The notes under the pieces: generated by a model
What the model was told of the DNA's origin: nothing
The model's database searches: none
What the model saw: only the letters and a program-made list of their open reading frames with translations
Position numbers and translations under genes: made by a program
Part shown: positions 25,517 through 36,994 of the stretch, piece after piece
How positions within the stretch are numbered: position 1 is the first letter of the stretch
Layout: each line of letters begins with the position of its first letter
NCBI GenBank assembly: GCA_007922225.1
Contig: ML679954.1
Coordinates: 27,260,240-27,324,239 of the forward strand
From: Emydura subglobosa
Taxonomy: Eukaryota; Chordata; Testudines; Chelidae
Reading direction: 5' to 3'
Length of the DNA stretch: 64,000 bases

Positions 25517-25795
25517 TAGGAACTTGTCTACACTTAAAATGCTACTGCAGCACAGTTGCGCTTCTGTGGTGCGTCAGTGTAGACACTATATGTGTTGATG
25601 AGAAGGATTCCCGTCAGTGTGGTTAAGCCACCTCCGAGAGGCAGCAGTTAAGTTGACGGAAGAATTCTTCCATCGATCAAGCAATGGGGTCTTAGGTTGG
25701 CTTAACTATGCTGCTCAGGGCTATGGATTTTTCATACCCCGACCTACCATAGTAGGTCAAACAGACATAATTTTTTTGTGTAGACCTGACTTGAA
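25517..25795. repeat. hAT-like MITE
   Basis: The outer ends cttgtctacact and gtgtagacctgac form terminal inverted repeats. Internal boxes (cagtgtagacacta, tgacggaagaattcttcc) match the layout of the large reptile MITE family with tgtctacac ends. The centre gaagaattcttc is a perfect palindrome. The 75-codon open frame inside it is incidental. Confidence 0.7.
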
Positions 25796-25934
25796 ATGTA
25801 TAACTAGCAATTCCCAAGTTTCTTGTACTCCAAATAGTTTTTAATATCAGATCAGCCCCTCTTCCATGTCAGAGCAAATAAATTCCAATATTTGATCAAA
25901 TAAAATAAAAATACAATAAATGAATAACTACTAA

Positions 25935-26110
25935 TAATGTTGCTTTGCACTTCTCCAGTGCCTTTCATCCAAGGATCTCAAAGCATTTAGTAAAACCCTA
26001 ATTAAGTCTCACAATATCTCTGAGGTAGGTAAAGAGGATTTCCTCCCACTTTACAGACAGAGAAACTGTAGAACAGGGAAATGTTGCTGTCAACTACATG
26101 GCTACAGAAA
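25935..26110 (+). repeat. MIR/L2-like SINE copy
   Basis: Boxes ctttcatccaaggatctcaa, agcatttagtaaaa and ctttacagacagagaaactg occur in the same order as at 18.35 kb. Confidence 0.65.
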
Positions 26111-26987
26111 GCCCCTTCATTGCATGCACTGTGGAACTATGCTGCTCAAGTTGAAAGAGGTACTGGGGGATACAAGCTGCTGGTGCATGACTCCTGCATA
26201 ACATGGCATCAGGCTCTCAGAATGGCAGCACACAGGGAGCAGATAGGAGCAACGTGAACAGATAATAGGATGTCTAAGTAGTTAAAATATAGGATGGACT
26301 CAGGAATGATCTTTAAAGATTTCACCTTTTCTCAGTGTAGGTTACTTTGTCTGCACTGAAGTTTTGAGAGAGAAACCAGTTCAGTGTAACTTTTGTAAAT
26401 TAAAAGATTAAGGAAGCAGTTACAAAGCAAATATGAGTTTAAGCAAAATATGTCTGAGTTAAACTAACTTACAAGTTTAACCTAGTTTACAATAATACAA
26501 TGCAATAGTGAAATCAAGGTTATAATTTAAATATAATCAATAAGTCAGTAGTTCAATGTTTCTGGCTCTTCAGTTACTACAATTGGAAATTATATCACAT
26601 GGCAAACAAGTTAACCTTCCTGTAAGCCCTTACGTGAATTGTTTAAGGGGAGAATCCATTTAAGCATTTAGCTGAGAGTCTGCTAGAGGCAGAGACTATT
26701 CCTTGCATTTGGTTTTGAGAAAGTACAGCTCTTAAAAGACTTTCCGGGTAATGTCATCTTTTGGCTGCTCTGTCCCTTAAACAAAAGTTTGATGCAATTT
26801 ATGTGGACAGTGAAGCTTATCTAGTCTATTTTCCCTCCCCACTTAAACACAATGCCTCCATCTTTCTGGCAGTTTTACACAGATTCAAAAGGATTTCCAG
26901 AATCCCAAGTTATAACAACTTTAGAACACTCATTTAACCTAGAGATCTTATTGTTTAGACAACAGATTTAAGGGTTTAGTGTTTGTG
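26111..26987. other. Non-coding, no recognised feature
   Basis: AT-rich sequence directly 5' (plus-strand sense) of the solo LTR. No gene or repeat family recognised. Confidence 0.45.
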
Positions 26988-26993
26988 ACAATC

Positions 26994-27989
26994 TGCTGAA
27001 GTCCCCACTGTGTTACCCTCTCAGCCTCAGCAAGTGAGAGCTTTGTTGCTGCTAAGCTGCGTGTCAGGGAGCTGACACACCTGCTTGTGTGCCTTGCCAA
27101 CAAATCTTCAGGACTCTGCCAGTCAAAACCTTGCTCTACAGGTAATAATCCTCTCTGTCCCCCAATTCCTGAGTTCCTCGGAGATGTCTTTCTCTGCAGT
27201 GCTCAAGTGCTCAGCCCCTCTTACTGCAGCAACTACAAAACCTTATCATGTTTGCTGCTCCTTTAAAGAAACAATACCATATTAGCGCAACTGGGGTGGA
27301 CATGCCATCCATTTCACTCAAAGCATTGAGTTGGTTTTATGGTAAAAAAAACCAAACAAACCACACGTTTATTAACAAAAGGTCATAGATTTAAGTGATA
27401 CCAAGTATAAGAAATAAGGTTAGAAATAGTTACCAAAAGTAAAATATGCTTCAAAGACCACAATTCTACAAATTAGAGCCTTCCTTCAAAGAAGTTTCTC
27501 ACCAGAGTCTTTCAGCGTGGCTGGCTAGATCTTTAGCCAAGACCCAACACATGGAGCTCAAAGCACTGGGCTTCTTTGACTCTTCAGGTGAAGGATAATT
27601 TTGAGGTTCTCTCCCCTTCTTATAGTCTGGTAAAACTTTGAGATGTAATTTTTTTAGTAAGCCCAGACAGTTTCTCTCTCCTGCTACCTTCTGCCTGGCT
27701 TGATAGCTTGATACATTTATGTATAAGGTAAACAAAGCTATTATCAGTATCTCTGCCTGACTGCCAGGCTGGTCAGTCACACAAATGCACATTCCTGTAT
27801 CTCCGGCAGATGAGATTTGCCAGACACATTTTAAGAACATAATTTTAGCATGTTTAAAACTTTGTACTCACCCCATACAATTTCAGGACCACTGTATTAC
27901 CAGTTTGTATACGATACCTTCCTTGACACCTTTTAGACACTGATTATGACAACTGTATGTTAGATGTAGTGATTATGTCAGGCCTGACA
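26994..27989 (-). mobile_element. Solo LTR with 6-bp target duplication
   Basis: On the minus strand it begins TGTCAGGCCT (27989) and ends ATTGTCACA (26994). The hexamer AGTGTT flanks it on both sides (26988-26993 and 27990-27995). A taataaacgtg polyadenylation signal lies near 27360-27370 (minus). The 996-bp length, TG...CA ends and 6-bp duplication fit a retroviral LTR left after recombination between the two LTRs of a provirus. No gag, pol or env is present. Its 26994 end shares the string tgtttgtgaca with the LTR end at 3620. Confidence 0.85.
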
Positions 27990-27995
27990 AGTGTT

Positions 27996-29799
27996 GCAGA
28001 CACAGAGTAGTGAACCACCAATAAGCTTCTGTGCGAGTGTCTCCTTTGGGGAACAGTTAGTGATAGACAGATGACCTCTTGCACTAATAGGTTTTGGAGC
28101 AATTTTAATGTCCTCAAATTGGTCTACAGAAGGATTTTCACCTCCTCAACGTCTTAGCTCATGTAATTTGAACATGGTCTTAGTTTGGAGCTCAGTTGGT
28201 ATTTACCAGCATTGCTTTCAATGATAGGATGCACTTCAGCTTTTCACATGGGGGAGGAAAGCTTGGTTTCTTCTCTCAGAGCTGTAGACTTCAGGCTTGG
28301 CTTAGCCAATGATCAGAGTCGGTCACCTCTCCTTCTTTAGGTGGCTGGCCGAGAGAAGAGAGCAGGATACAACTTTGGGTGTTATCATCAATGCAAAGAC
28401 ACATCAATTCCATAATTAGGGGCTTTTGTAGGGATCAGTTTCCCCTTGCTCCTCCTCAGTAGACACCCTGATATCCTCAAAGATCAATTAGGTGTTAAAA
28501 GCCTGGTAGCTATAATTTGATGAGAGTCACTGATCTGGCATCTTGAAGTCACATTGATGATTCTAAATTAGCTGTGTGTGTCTTGTAACAATTCACAGAT
28601 GTCTCTCAAAAACAGGATACAAGAGTGTACCATGTGAGAAGGAGCTGGTAGACAAGCTTCTCCTTAGGCCCAAGATATCTGTATTGTCATTATTTAAATA
28701 TAATTAATGACTCCTCACATTTGCACATCCACCCATTCCTGCAATTCCTCATTTACTAATGAGGACAGTAGTAAAGCAACTCTGAGGAATGGAGGCAGAG
28801 ATTAGGGCAAATAGATTACCTTACTCTAATATCCATTGGTCTACAAGTCAGAAACCTGCTTCAAACATCTTTTAATGCTGCTAACTTTCATTGATCATTT
28901 GGCCAACTAAAGTTTCTGAGGCTTAAATCCAAATATGGCCTATGTTCCCTACAAGAGTAAGGGATAGAGGATATGCAGATTCCTGAGATCTCTATATTGC
29001 TGTGTGGGGTTAAGAAGAGCCCTCAATAACTACTCCTACTACATGGCTGAAGTATCTTCCCCAGAGCACCTCTATGGTTCAAGGGCCAAGATGGCCCTCT
29101 GCCCCTCCATATATCTTACAAGCAGTTGAACTACATGGCTGAGAGTGCTGCACATTCACATTTGGCCACAAGTGACTTGCAGACTCACATTTCCAAATTG
29201 CAGAAGTCCTCCCCAGCACAGGTGAAATCAGGAATACACATGAAAGCTCATTTGGCACTGCCATTTGAAATAAGACTTCTGGGATGAGCAAATTGTTTTC
29301 TTTTAACTGTTTTAATGCCACAGACTCAATTTTCAGAGAATGCAAACAAACATAAAAGTAAAGTCATTTTCACGCACAAAATCTCCATTTTTCCAGTTGC
29401 AGAGATTGCTTTAATGAAAATATTTTGTTTATTGGTAAATATAATTGTGTACTATGTGTCATTACACCTTACTAGGATTTGAGGGCTAACATTTCAGAAT
29501 GATCTTTAGTTTTGAGCATGCACTACCATTTATATACATAGAATCTGTGTTTTATGCATTCAGAGTCATTTACATTCACAGATCAAGAAATGCAGAACTT
29601 AGGTAACCCACTTGATAGATATTAACATGGTGTGTGTATGCATATAAAATTGAGATTAAATGATATTTTAACCCTTAAATTATATTATTTAGCACACGAC
29701 ATTTGCATTTTTAGCTACCTTCCTCTCCACCATTCTAAAGCCTCTCAGACAAACTAGATTTTGTGCTGAAAGGTTATTAAAACCAAAAATCACCTCCCA
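27996..29799. other. Non-coding, no recognised feature
   Basis: No supported gene. The 88-codon minus-strand frame at 29079-29345 resembles no family I know. Confidence 0.45.
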
Positions 29800-30015
29800 A
29801 TATGTTATTCCCAATCCCAAAGGATCGGTGATTTACCCCTGAATCTCACACCAGAAACAATGCTGGCAGCCAATTTCTCTAGTAAACTAACTAAAGATTT
29901 ATTAACTCAGAAAAAAGAATGAGCGTTAGAGAGATTAAAGAGGGTAAAATATGTTAACAAGTGAGTCCAAGTTTGTAAGTCCAAAGTGATAGCAGAGATG
30001 TAGTAATTGGCTAGT
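29800..30015 (-). repeat. LTR fragment related to gypsy element 2
   Basis: In order it shares with 40490-40740 a cccaaaggatcggt-like box, aatgctggcagccaat, a tttagtaac-like box and aaagatttatta. These are the parts around the polyadenylation signal of the element 2 LTR. It is strongly diverged and has no visible ends. Confidence 0.5.
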
Positions 30016-30204
30016 TTTCCATAAATCTTTCAGCGTTATCCAAAATAACTTTGGATATCTCTGCCTGGCATCTGGAATGCTTCCTGAAAGTGTCCAAGCA
30101 GCTCAGGGATACTGCCAGCCTGTTACATGGAGTCACACATCTCTTGGGGGTTGCATTAGAAGCAGTAGTAGTGGGCCAAGTATTAAACAACAATACAATG
30201 GTGT

Positions 30205-30480
30205 TAATACAAACACTCAAAGATAAGGTTCAAGCCCTAGATCTACAACTAATGAGCTGTGTGACCATGGGTCAGTCATGTAATCTCTGTAGACCAAATT
30301 CTGCTCTGTCTTAAACAAATGCAGCACCTACTAACCTCAATAGGCATTGAATCTGCTTAAGCCAGAGCTGAAGTTGCTCCAGTGCAGCCCCCTCTGTATA
30401 ATGGAAATAGTACTTATCTGACTCACACAGTTGTTGTGAAAAATAGTTAAAACACTTTGAAGATATGCTTTGGGCTATGC
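30205..30480 (+). repeat. MIR-like SINE interrupted by another repeat
   Basis: The left half has gagctgtgtgaccatgggtc and agtcatgtaatctctgta. The right half resumes at about 30385 with ctctgtataatggaaatagt, cacacagttgttgtgaa and acactttgaagat, all MIR/L2 boxes in the expected order. The 30296-30384 part between them (ccaaattctgctct...gctccagtgcag) resembles one arm of a palindromic MITE and looks like an insertion. Confidence 0.55.
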
Positions 30481-31620
30481 AAGTGCTAAATTCAGGGTGC
30501 CTGAGATAATGAGCAACAGCTGTTCTCATTGATTTCAATTGCAATTGTGCAAGCGCTTATAATCGCTGAAAAATCAGACTCAGTGTCAGTTTAAAAAAAA
30601 TATGCACTTGTTATTTACAACTGGTACATTAGATTGAATTCAATCTTAGCCTGTATGTTCTTTGGGACATGGGCTAAGTCTTAAGTGTTGACAGCACTTA
30701 CGACACTACCACAACACAAATAATATTAACTTAATAGTTCTTTATTCAGTACAATGTTCTCAACTAAAAAGAAATACTGCCCAGCAATCAGTAGTAGAAT
30801 TTTATCAAAGTCTGGGTTCCTAGCACAAAGATCATGGAGAAGAGGTTCCCCTGTAAGTATACAATTGTAATATCCATCCCTAATAAATCATTATATTTTA
30901 ATCTAATGCTATCAGTGATTTTTTTTATTTATTTATTGGAGATTAATCCTTCCAATGTTGGTGTAAGGACCTCTCTTCTGAGGGAAGATTTTTATGAACA
31001 GCTGGAGTAATATTTTTAACTCCAAATAAATTACTTAGAATTCCAATTTGTCCTGAATTCTCCTGAGTTTCCCCAAGGTCATACCCTGTCAATCTTGCGC
31101 AACATCTTTGACTGAATCTGTCTCAATAAGGAGGAGACGGTGCACTAGGTCAGATATGATCACCAGGTTGCTCCTGTTTATTATGGCAGAGGGCATTCTT
31201 AACCTGAGGGAAATGTGGATTGTCACTGTTTTCATTTTCTCAGCATGTGCATGATAAGCAGCAAAGCAGATGAACTCTTAAGAAACAAAGACACTTTTTT
31301 AATGCAAATGTCTGCGCTTATACAGAATAAGGATAAAGAAATATGGAAAACATAGGCTGTATAAGCAGAATTGTTTCACCACAATAAAGTGTCTAGCAAA
31401 GCTTTCCATAAGGCAGCTGCAGCTCTGTAAAGTCAGCAAAAGTGTAAAATGACAACTTCCAATGTTTTATTGTTTATAATTAGCGATTTCTCTCTCCACT
31501 TCAAATTCAGTGTCCATATTACTATGTAGGAACTCAATCCAATTATTTTCATTTATAGATAGTTCAAAATTATCCTCTTCCAGAGGTTATAATTCAAAAT
31601 TATTCTGTTTAAAACACATA
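30481..31620. other. Non-coding, no recognised feature
   Basis: AT-rich sequence, no gene recognised. A (CA)n microsatellite follows at 31624-31651. Confidence 0.45.
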
Positions 31621-31886
31621 CGTACACACACACACACACACACACACACATATTCTATCTATTCTGATAATTTCAAGAAGCAAAGGGATAGCTTTTTCAT
31701 AAAATAGCTAAACTTTCTAGGGAGAGCATTCCTAATATCTTATAAATTTAGAGCAGGAATTGCATGTTTTTCAATTGTGTAATAATGGAACCCAGAAACT
31801 AAACACAAGCTAAAGCGGGTGTGCCAGTACATTGATCATGGGAAACCACTGAGGAACATTGAGGTGTTTTAGGAAGTGGTGCTGAA

Positions 31887-32003
31887 GATTCAGGAAAGCA
31901 TCTTTAATCAGGAAAGCACATAAGCGCATGCTTACATCCCACTGACTTCAGTAAGACTTAAGTTCCGGTGCTTGAAGTTAAACACATGCGTGTTTCCTGA
32001 ATC
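31887..32003. repeat. Palindromic MITE-like repeat
   Basis: gattcaggaaagca at 31887-31900 is the near-complement of 31991-32003. The next internal bases also pair (gcgcatgctta against acacatgcgtg). The centre contains cccactgacttcagt, the core word seen in the palindromes at 3.4 and 8.1 kb. Confidence 0.7.
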
Positions 32004-32039
32004 AGGGCCTTAATACAGTCAGGTAAAGAGGGTATGACT

Positions 32040-32150
32040 TTCAAACGCACTCAGCAATGGCTTAACTCTGCTCTTATTGAAGCCAATGGAAGTTTTACCA
32101 CTAACTTCAATTGGAGCAGAGTTAAGCCAATACTGAGCAGTTTTGCAAAT
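32040..32150. repeat. Palindromic MITE-like repeat (near-perfect hairpin)
   Basis: ggcttaactctgctc at 32059-32073 is exactly complementary to 32114-32128. The inner bases pair with few mismatches, and the flanks pair less well out to about 32040 and 32150. The core is related to the other ttgacttcaatgg palindromes. Confidence 0.8.
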
Positions 32151-32222
32151 TGAACCCATAACATGATAGGCATGTCCTGTGCACTAGGTTTCTTTATTAA
32201 CTTTATTTCCTAAGTTTAGCAT

Positions 32223-33713
32223 TGTAGGCTGGTGGCACGGTCCAGCCAGCGGCATCGCGACCCTTCCTCGGGTCCAGGCTCCGAGGAAGGCCACAGCACC
32301 TTTTGCCGAGGGAAATAAGCTTCTTGTTTATGAGTCTGTAGCCCCGGCCCCCAGGCAGGGCGGGCTTCCCTGGCAATCTGTAGCCCCCTGGCCCTCATGG
32401 AGGGCAGGGCTGGTAACAGGTATGTGGCTCCCGGCCTTCCAACAGGTGGGATGGACCAGTAGTCTATTGCTCCCAGCCGTCAGACAGGGCGGGCAAGCAA
32501 GGGAGTCTTTAACCCCTGGCTCACAAGCGGGGCTGGAAAGTACTTAGGTCCTATGGCTCCCGGCCCTCAAACAGGGCGGGGTAGTGGTGAGTAGTCTGGC
32601 GTCCCCAGCCTGCAGGCAGGGCGGGGCAGGCAAGCAGTCTGTTGCCCCCGATCCTCAGGCTGGGCAGGGCTGGCAAAGGAGTCAGTAGCCCACAGCCCTC
32701 AAGCGGGCAGGGCACGTAAGCAGGTTGCAGCCCCCGGCCCTCAAGCCGGGCAGGGCTGGTGCATCAATCAATAGCCCCTGGCCCTCAAGCGGGCGGGGAA
32801 GGTATAGTTGTCTGTAGCCCCCAGCCTTACAGTCAGGTGGGTCTGGCAAAGCTCGAGGTCCTCTGGCCAGCAGTGTAGAGGATGCCAAGCACTCCCGGGG
32901 TGGTTAGGGAAGAGGGGAGGGGGACGCAGGCCCACCCGACTTCACTGCGTCCCAGCCCAAGGTCCTATCAGTGGCAAATGTTTTGCCACTATGTCAGCAG
33001 GGATCCAGCCACAACACGTTAACTGACTCAGTCACCCTCAGCCACTCTTTGGTCGGCTATCCCTGGGCTACTTCCTCCCACCCAATCCCCGGGTACCTGC
33101 ATCCACGTAGCTCCCTCTGGGTCGCTGGGGGAGGTGGCGAGCGGATGTCCTGTGAGTCCCTCATTGTCAGCTGGTGGCAGGTCCGGAAACTCCTCCGGGT
33201 TGTCCATGGAGGGTAGCTCCTCCAGGTCACAGGGCCCCAGGGGTTCCCCCAGTCCATGGGGTTCGGTGCACTCTGGTGGGTCCTTCACGTCAGGCAGCTC
33301 CTCCAGGTCAGGGCCGGTCTTAGGGGGTTTCTCCCACCCAGTGGGCTCGGGTAGCTGCTCCCAGCTCCCAGGGTCCAGCAGCCCTACCCAGTCACTAGGG
33401 TCTGTCAGCCCTTTCCAGTCACTCGGCAATTTGGGCAGGCTTTGGAGGCTCCGGTCGGCTGAGCAGTTGCGCTAAACAGCCGCAGGGCCTGGTTAGGTCT
33501 AGACTGCAGCCTCTGGGAAGACACATTTGCCTCCAGCGGCAGCTTCCCCCTGACTGAGCTGCTAGGCCTGCCTTTTATACTTCCTTCCCTGGCCCTGGCT
33601 CCACCCCTCTGCTTCCAGGTGGCTTGGCCTGCAGGGCCTGGTTCTGTCCAGCAGGGATGTCGCGACGCTTTCTCGAGCCCAGGCTCCAAGGAAGGCCACA
33701 GCGCCTTGTTACA
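32223..33713 (-). repeat. Element 1 3' LTR with internal minisatellite
   Basis: 1491 bp on the minus strand, from TGTAACAAGG (33713) to AGCCTACA (32223). A TATA box (gtataaaag, minus) lies at about 33571-33580. The middle holds a 133-codon open frame (33028-33429, minus) of low complexity with repeated L-E-E-L-P and D-P-x-x-W units, probably not a gene, followed by a GC-rich minisatellite. The outer ~60 bp match the 5' LTR. Confidence 0.9.
32330..32860. repeat. GC-rich minisatellite in the 3' LTR
   Basis: About ten diverged direct copies of a unit of roughly 50-57 bp, each built around agtctgtagcccccggccct then caagcgggcagggctgg. Confidence 0.85.
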
Positions 33714-33726
33714 CACCCTCTCCTCA
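33714..33726 (-). promoter_or_regulatory. Element 1 polypurine tract
   Basis: The minus strand reads gaggagagggtg immediately before the LTR TGTAACAAGG. Its position and purine content fit the primer for plus-strand DNA. Confidence 0.75.
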
Positions 33727-33774
33727 AGTCCAGCTCCCGGTCTCCTGGGCTGGCCTGCTCCCCTTCCCCTAAGC

Positions 33775-34006
33775 AGGACAAGGCATCTGCGTTCGCGTGC
33801 TCTTTTCTGGCCCAACGTTGGACCTTAAAGGCGAAGAGTTGTAGGGCGAGGTACCAGCGCATGATCCGGGCCTTAGTCTCCTTCATTTGGTGGAGCCAGC
33901 CGAGGGGTTTGTGGTCCGTGATTACCACAAACGGGCTGCCGAGGAGGTAATACCGAAGGGTGTCCAGTGCCCACTTCACGGCCAGCACCTCTTTCCTGAT
34001 GGTCAC
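33775..34006 (-). pseudogene. Element 1 RNase H
   Basis: E-V-L-A-V-K-W-A-L-D-T-L-R-Y-Y-L-L-G (about 33935-33992), then V-I-T-D-H-K-P-L-G-W-L-H and K-E-H-A-N-A-D-A-L-S (about 33780-33810). These are the standard gypsy RNase H blocks, including the catalytic E, T-D-H and the final A-D-A-L-S. It degrades RNA in the RNA/DNA hybrid. It is the last domain before the polypurine tract. Confidence 0.85.
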
Positions 34007-34239
34007 GTATTTCTGCTCTCAAGGAAATAGTTTGCAGCTAATATACAGAATGGGGTGCTCTTCTCCATCAAAATTCTAGGTGAGAATGGCCCCCAATCCG
34101 ACAGGCGAGGGGTCCGATTGAACCACGAAGGTGCGGTTGAAGTCAGGGCTGTAGAGAACAGGCTCGCGGCTTGTTTCTTCAAGGCTGTAAGAGCCTGATC
34201 ACACTCCGGGGTCCACCGGACTTGGAGTGGCTGGTCCTT

Positions 34240-35173
34240 CCTCAGCCGGTCTGTGAGGGACGTGGCAATGGTGGCAAAGTCTGGTACAAAGCGCCGATAG
34301 TATCCGGCCAACCCCACGAATTGCCTCACCTGCTTCTTGGTAGCTTGGTTTGCCAGTCTTGCAGAGCTTGTACCTTCCTGACCAGGGGCCTCAGAGTCCC
34401 CCGGCCTAGGGTTATACCCGAGGTAGGTGGTCTCCCGCTACCCTATGCGGTATTTTTGGGGGTTCGCTGTTAGCCCCGCATTTCGCAAAGTCCCCAGGAC
34501 GGCAGCCACCTGCTTCAGGTGGTCACTCCAGAGGTGCCTATATGACTACGTCATCCAGGTAGGTGGTGGCCTAGTTTACATGGGGGCCCAGGAGTTGGTC
34601 CATCAGCTGCTGGAAGGTCGCAGGTGCCCCATAAAATCCAAAAGGGATTCTTACAAATTGGTACAGCCCACTGGGGGTTGTGAACGCGGTCTTCTCCTTC
34701 GAGCTGTCATCCAGGGGGATTTGGCTATACCCCTTTTTGAAGTCAAGTGTGGTAAAGTATTGGGCTTCTCCAAGCTAATCGAGTAGTTCATCGATCCACG
34801 GCATGGGGTAGGCGTCGAACTTGGAGGTGATGTTGTTACGCCGACCGTTGATACAAAATCGACAGGACCCATCGAGTTTTGGGACCAGCACAATGGGGCT
34901 TCGCCATTTGCTGGCGGAAGGTTCTATCACCCCAAGTTTCAACATCACACAAACCTCCTCTTCTACTGCAGCCTGTAGATGGTGGGGGGGATGATCTTGC
35001 ACCGGTCCGAACCACCTCAGTGGGGCAAAACTGGATGGCATGGTACACCCGGTTGGTTTTTCCAGGGGTGGTGGTAAATGTGATGGCAAAAGTCTCCACC
35101 AACCCGTTTCGCCTGTTGCCTCTGGGCGTCTTATAGTTTGGCGCCCAACTGGAACTCCCTGGGGTCTTCCCAT
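34240..35173 (-). pseudogene. Element 1 reverse transcriptase
   Basis: It begins right after the integrase GPY/F module with no LTR between them. Linker and fingers: V-M-L-K-L-G-V-I-E-P-S, then SPIVLVPKLDGSCRFC (34850-34895), with N-G-R-R-N-N in place of the usual D-Y-R-x-L-N, and Y-P-M-P-W-I-D-E-L-L. The catalytic YLDD is at 34550-34561. The connection to RNase H is F-V-G-L-A-G-Y-Y-R-R-F-V-P (about 34280-34318). Motifs are of Ty3/gypsy type. Frames shift near 34775 and 34330. Confidence 0.85.
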
Positions 35174-35228
35174 TTGGATATCTGTGATCCCAGATCCAGA
35201 TCCGGCAGGTGAAGGTTGATGAACAGAC

Positions 35229-36290
35229 CCATGGCTTCAGCAGGTTAGTGTGGTACACCTGCTTCTTCTTCCACCGGTTGGGTTGTCTGACCTCGTAGTT
35301 TACCGGGCCGACCTGGCGAATGACCTTGTACGGCCCCTGCCATCGGGCAAGGAGTTTGGACTCGGCGGAGGGGAGTAGCACGAGGATCCGATCCCCTGGT
35401 TCAAAGGAGCGGGTGCGCACAGCCTGATTGTATGTCCAGGCCTGGGTGGCTTGGGCAGTTTGCAGCCTTTCCTGGGCTAGAGTCCCTGCCCGTTGAAGGT
35501 GCTTTCACAGGTCCAGGACATACTGTAGCAGCCCCTGCATGAGTGAAGGGGCCTGCTCCCATTACTCCCGCATTAGAACGAGGATCCCTCTGGGCTGTCG
35601 GCCATACATCAGTTCAAAAGGTGAGAACTGGGTAGAGGCCTGCAGAACTTACCAGAAGGCTAAGAGTAGGGGTGGGATCATCTGGTCCCACCTCCGCAGA
35701 TCCTCCGGGGGGAAATTCCGGAGCATGTGTTTCAGAGTCTAGTTAAACCTCTCGACCAGCCCATCAGTCTACGGGTGGTATATGGAGGTCTGTAGTTTCC
35801 TGATCCCGGGGACCTCACATACCTCCTGGAACAGCTGGGAGGTGAAATTGTTTCCCTGGTCTGTGAGAAGCTCTTTGGGTAGCCCCACCCTGGCGAAAAC
35901 CTTAACGAGCTACCCCATGATGGTTTGGGCGGTTGTGTTCTTCAAGGAGATCACCTCTGGGAAGCGAGTGGAGTAGTCCATTAGGATGAGGGAGTAGCAG
36001 TACCCGGCTACACTCCACTCCAGCAGTCCCACGAGGTTGATAGCCACCCTTTTGAAGGGTGTTCCGATCAGTGGGAGGGACACTAGAGGGGCCCACAGAA
36101 TCTCAGCTGGAGCTGCTAATTGACATGCCAGGCAGGAGGCACAGTAGTACCAGACTTCCTGGTATACCCTGGGCCAATAAAACCAGGCCAGTAGTCGGGC
36201 CAGCGTCTTGTCGAGGCCCAGGTGGCCCATGGCAGGAATATCGTGGGCCAGTCTCAGCACAGCCCTTCAATAGATGCAGGGCACGCCAAC
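35229..36290 (-). pseudogene. Element 1 integrase (lies upstream of RT)
   Basis: Zinc-binding head: AHDIPAMGH (about 36218-36244) then C-A-S-C (36129-36140), giving the H-H-C-C pattern. Catalytic core: the first aspartate is replaced by Asn in RVAINLVG (about 36037). The second remains in T-D-Q-G near 35857 and the glutamate in T-D-G-L-V-E-R-F near 35745-35760, with stop codons on both sides of that block. C-terminal GPY/F module: Q-G-P-Y-K-V-I-R-Q-V, ending Y-H-T-N-L-L-K-P-W at 35229. Integrase joins the cDNA ends to target DNA and makes the 5-bp duplication seen here. Loss of the first Asp alone would abolish catalysis. Confidence 0.85.
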
Positions 36291-36639
36291 TGGGCGTGGT
36301 GGGTCCGCGGCCGGGCATCCCGCTCCACATGGTATATTCGGTCGTGGTGAAGTTCAAACCATGGCCATTGGGTCGCCCGTTGGGGGTCGGTGGCCACCTC
36401 GTCCACTGCAGCCAGTTGGTCATAGGTGCGGCTGAGGGTGGGTTCTTCCTGCTAGTCCCTTCAGAAGTCCTCCCCCGGCTCCCTTGGGTTGGTCGGGTAC
36501 ATTCCTGCGGCAGACCCTCTTCTGCTGGGGTCCCCGTCTCTCCGGGGGGATCCAGGGGCGGGACCCAACCGCTCATCTACGGGGGGTGGCTCCTAGCCAT
36601 CTGGGCCCTCTCCCTCTGGGGTCCCCTCACCTGAGGCTC

Positions 36640-36930
36640 CTCAGCCTACCCTCTGGAGGACCCCTGCAAAGTCCAGCCAGTCCCGGCCCAAAATAACGGG
36701 GTACGGGAGATGGTGTGCGAGCCCCATGGGAAGCACCCGAGTGACCTGTCCAATGGTCAGGGGTAGCAAAAGTGTAGGATAGAATTTTAGATCCCCATGG
36801 ATACAGGCCAACCTGCCTGAGAACCCACCCATCCTTGGGGACCAGCCCCCTCATAATGAGGGTTTGGCCACACCCCGAGTCGACAAGAGCTTCCAGGTGT
36901 CGCCCCACAATGCTGATGGTAATTGTCACT
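36640..36930 (-). pseudogene. Element 1 aspartic protease
   Basis: The active-site motif is LVDSG (36873-36887), preceded by a beta-rich stretch (V-T-I-T-I-S-I-V-G). The second signature, VILGRDW, lies at about 36677-36697 in another frame. The enzyme would release mature Gag and Pol proteins. At least one frameshift separates the halves. It follows the zinc knuckle by about 40 codons, the usual gypsy arrangement. Confidence 0.78.
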
Positions 36931-36994
36931 TTCAGGGTAGTCGGGCCCTGGGCTTGCCCCACTCTGGCGTAGATCAGGCCGAAGGTGAAGTCCA

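Noticed and set aside
32390..32860. CRISPR-like array
   Set aside because: The units are contiguous and diverged with no unique spacers, GC-rich, inside an LTR, and the DNA is vertebrate.
34240..36290. Integrase before RT caused by two tandem or nested gypsy copies
   Set aside because: No LTR, target duplication or second gag lies between integrase and RT, and element 2 has the same junction.
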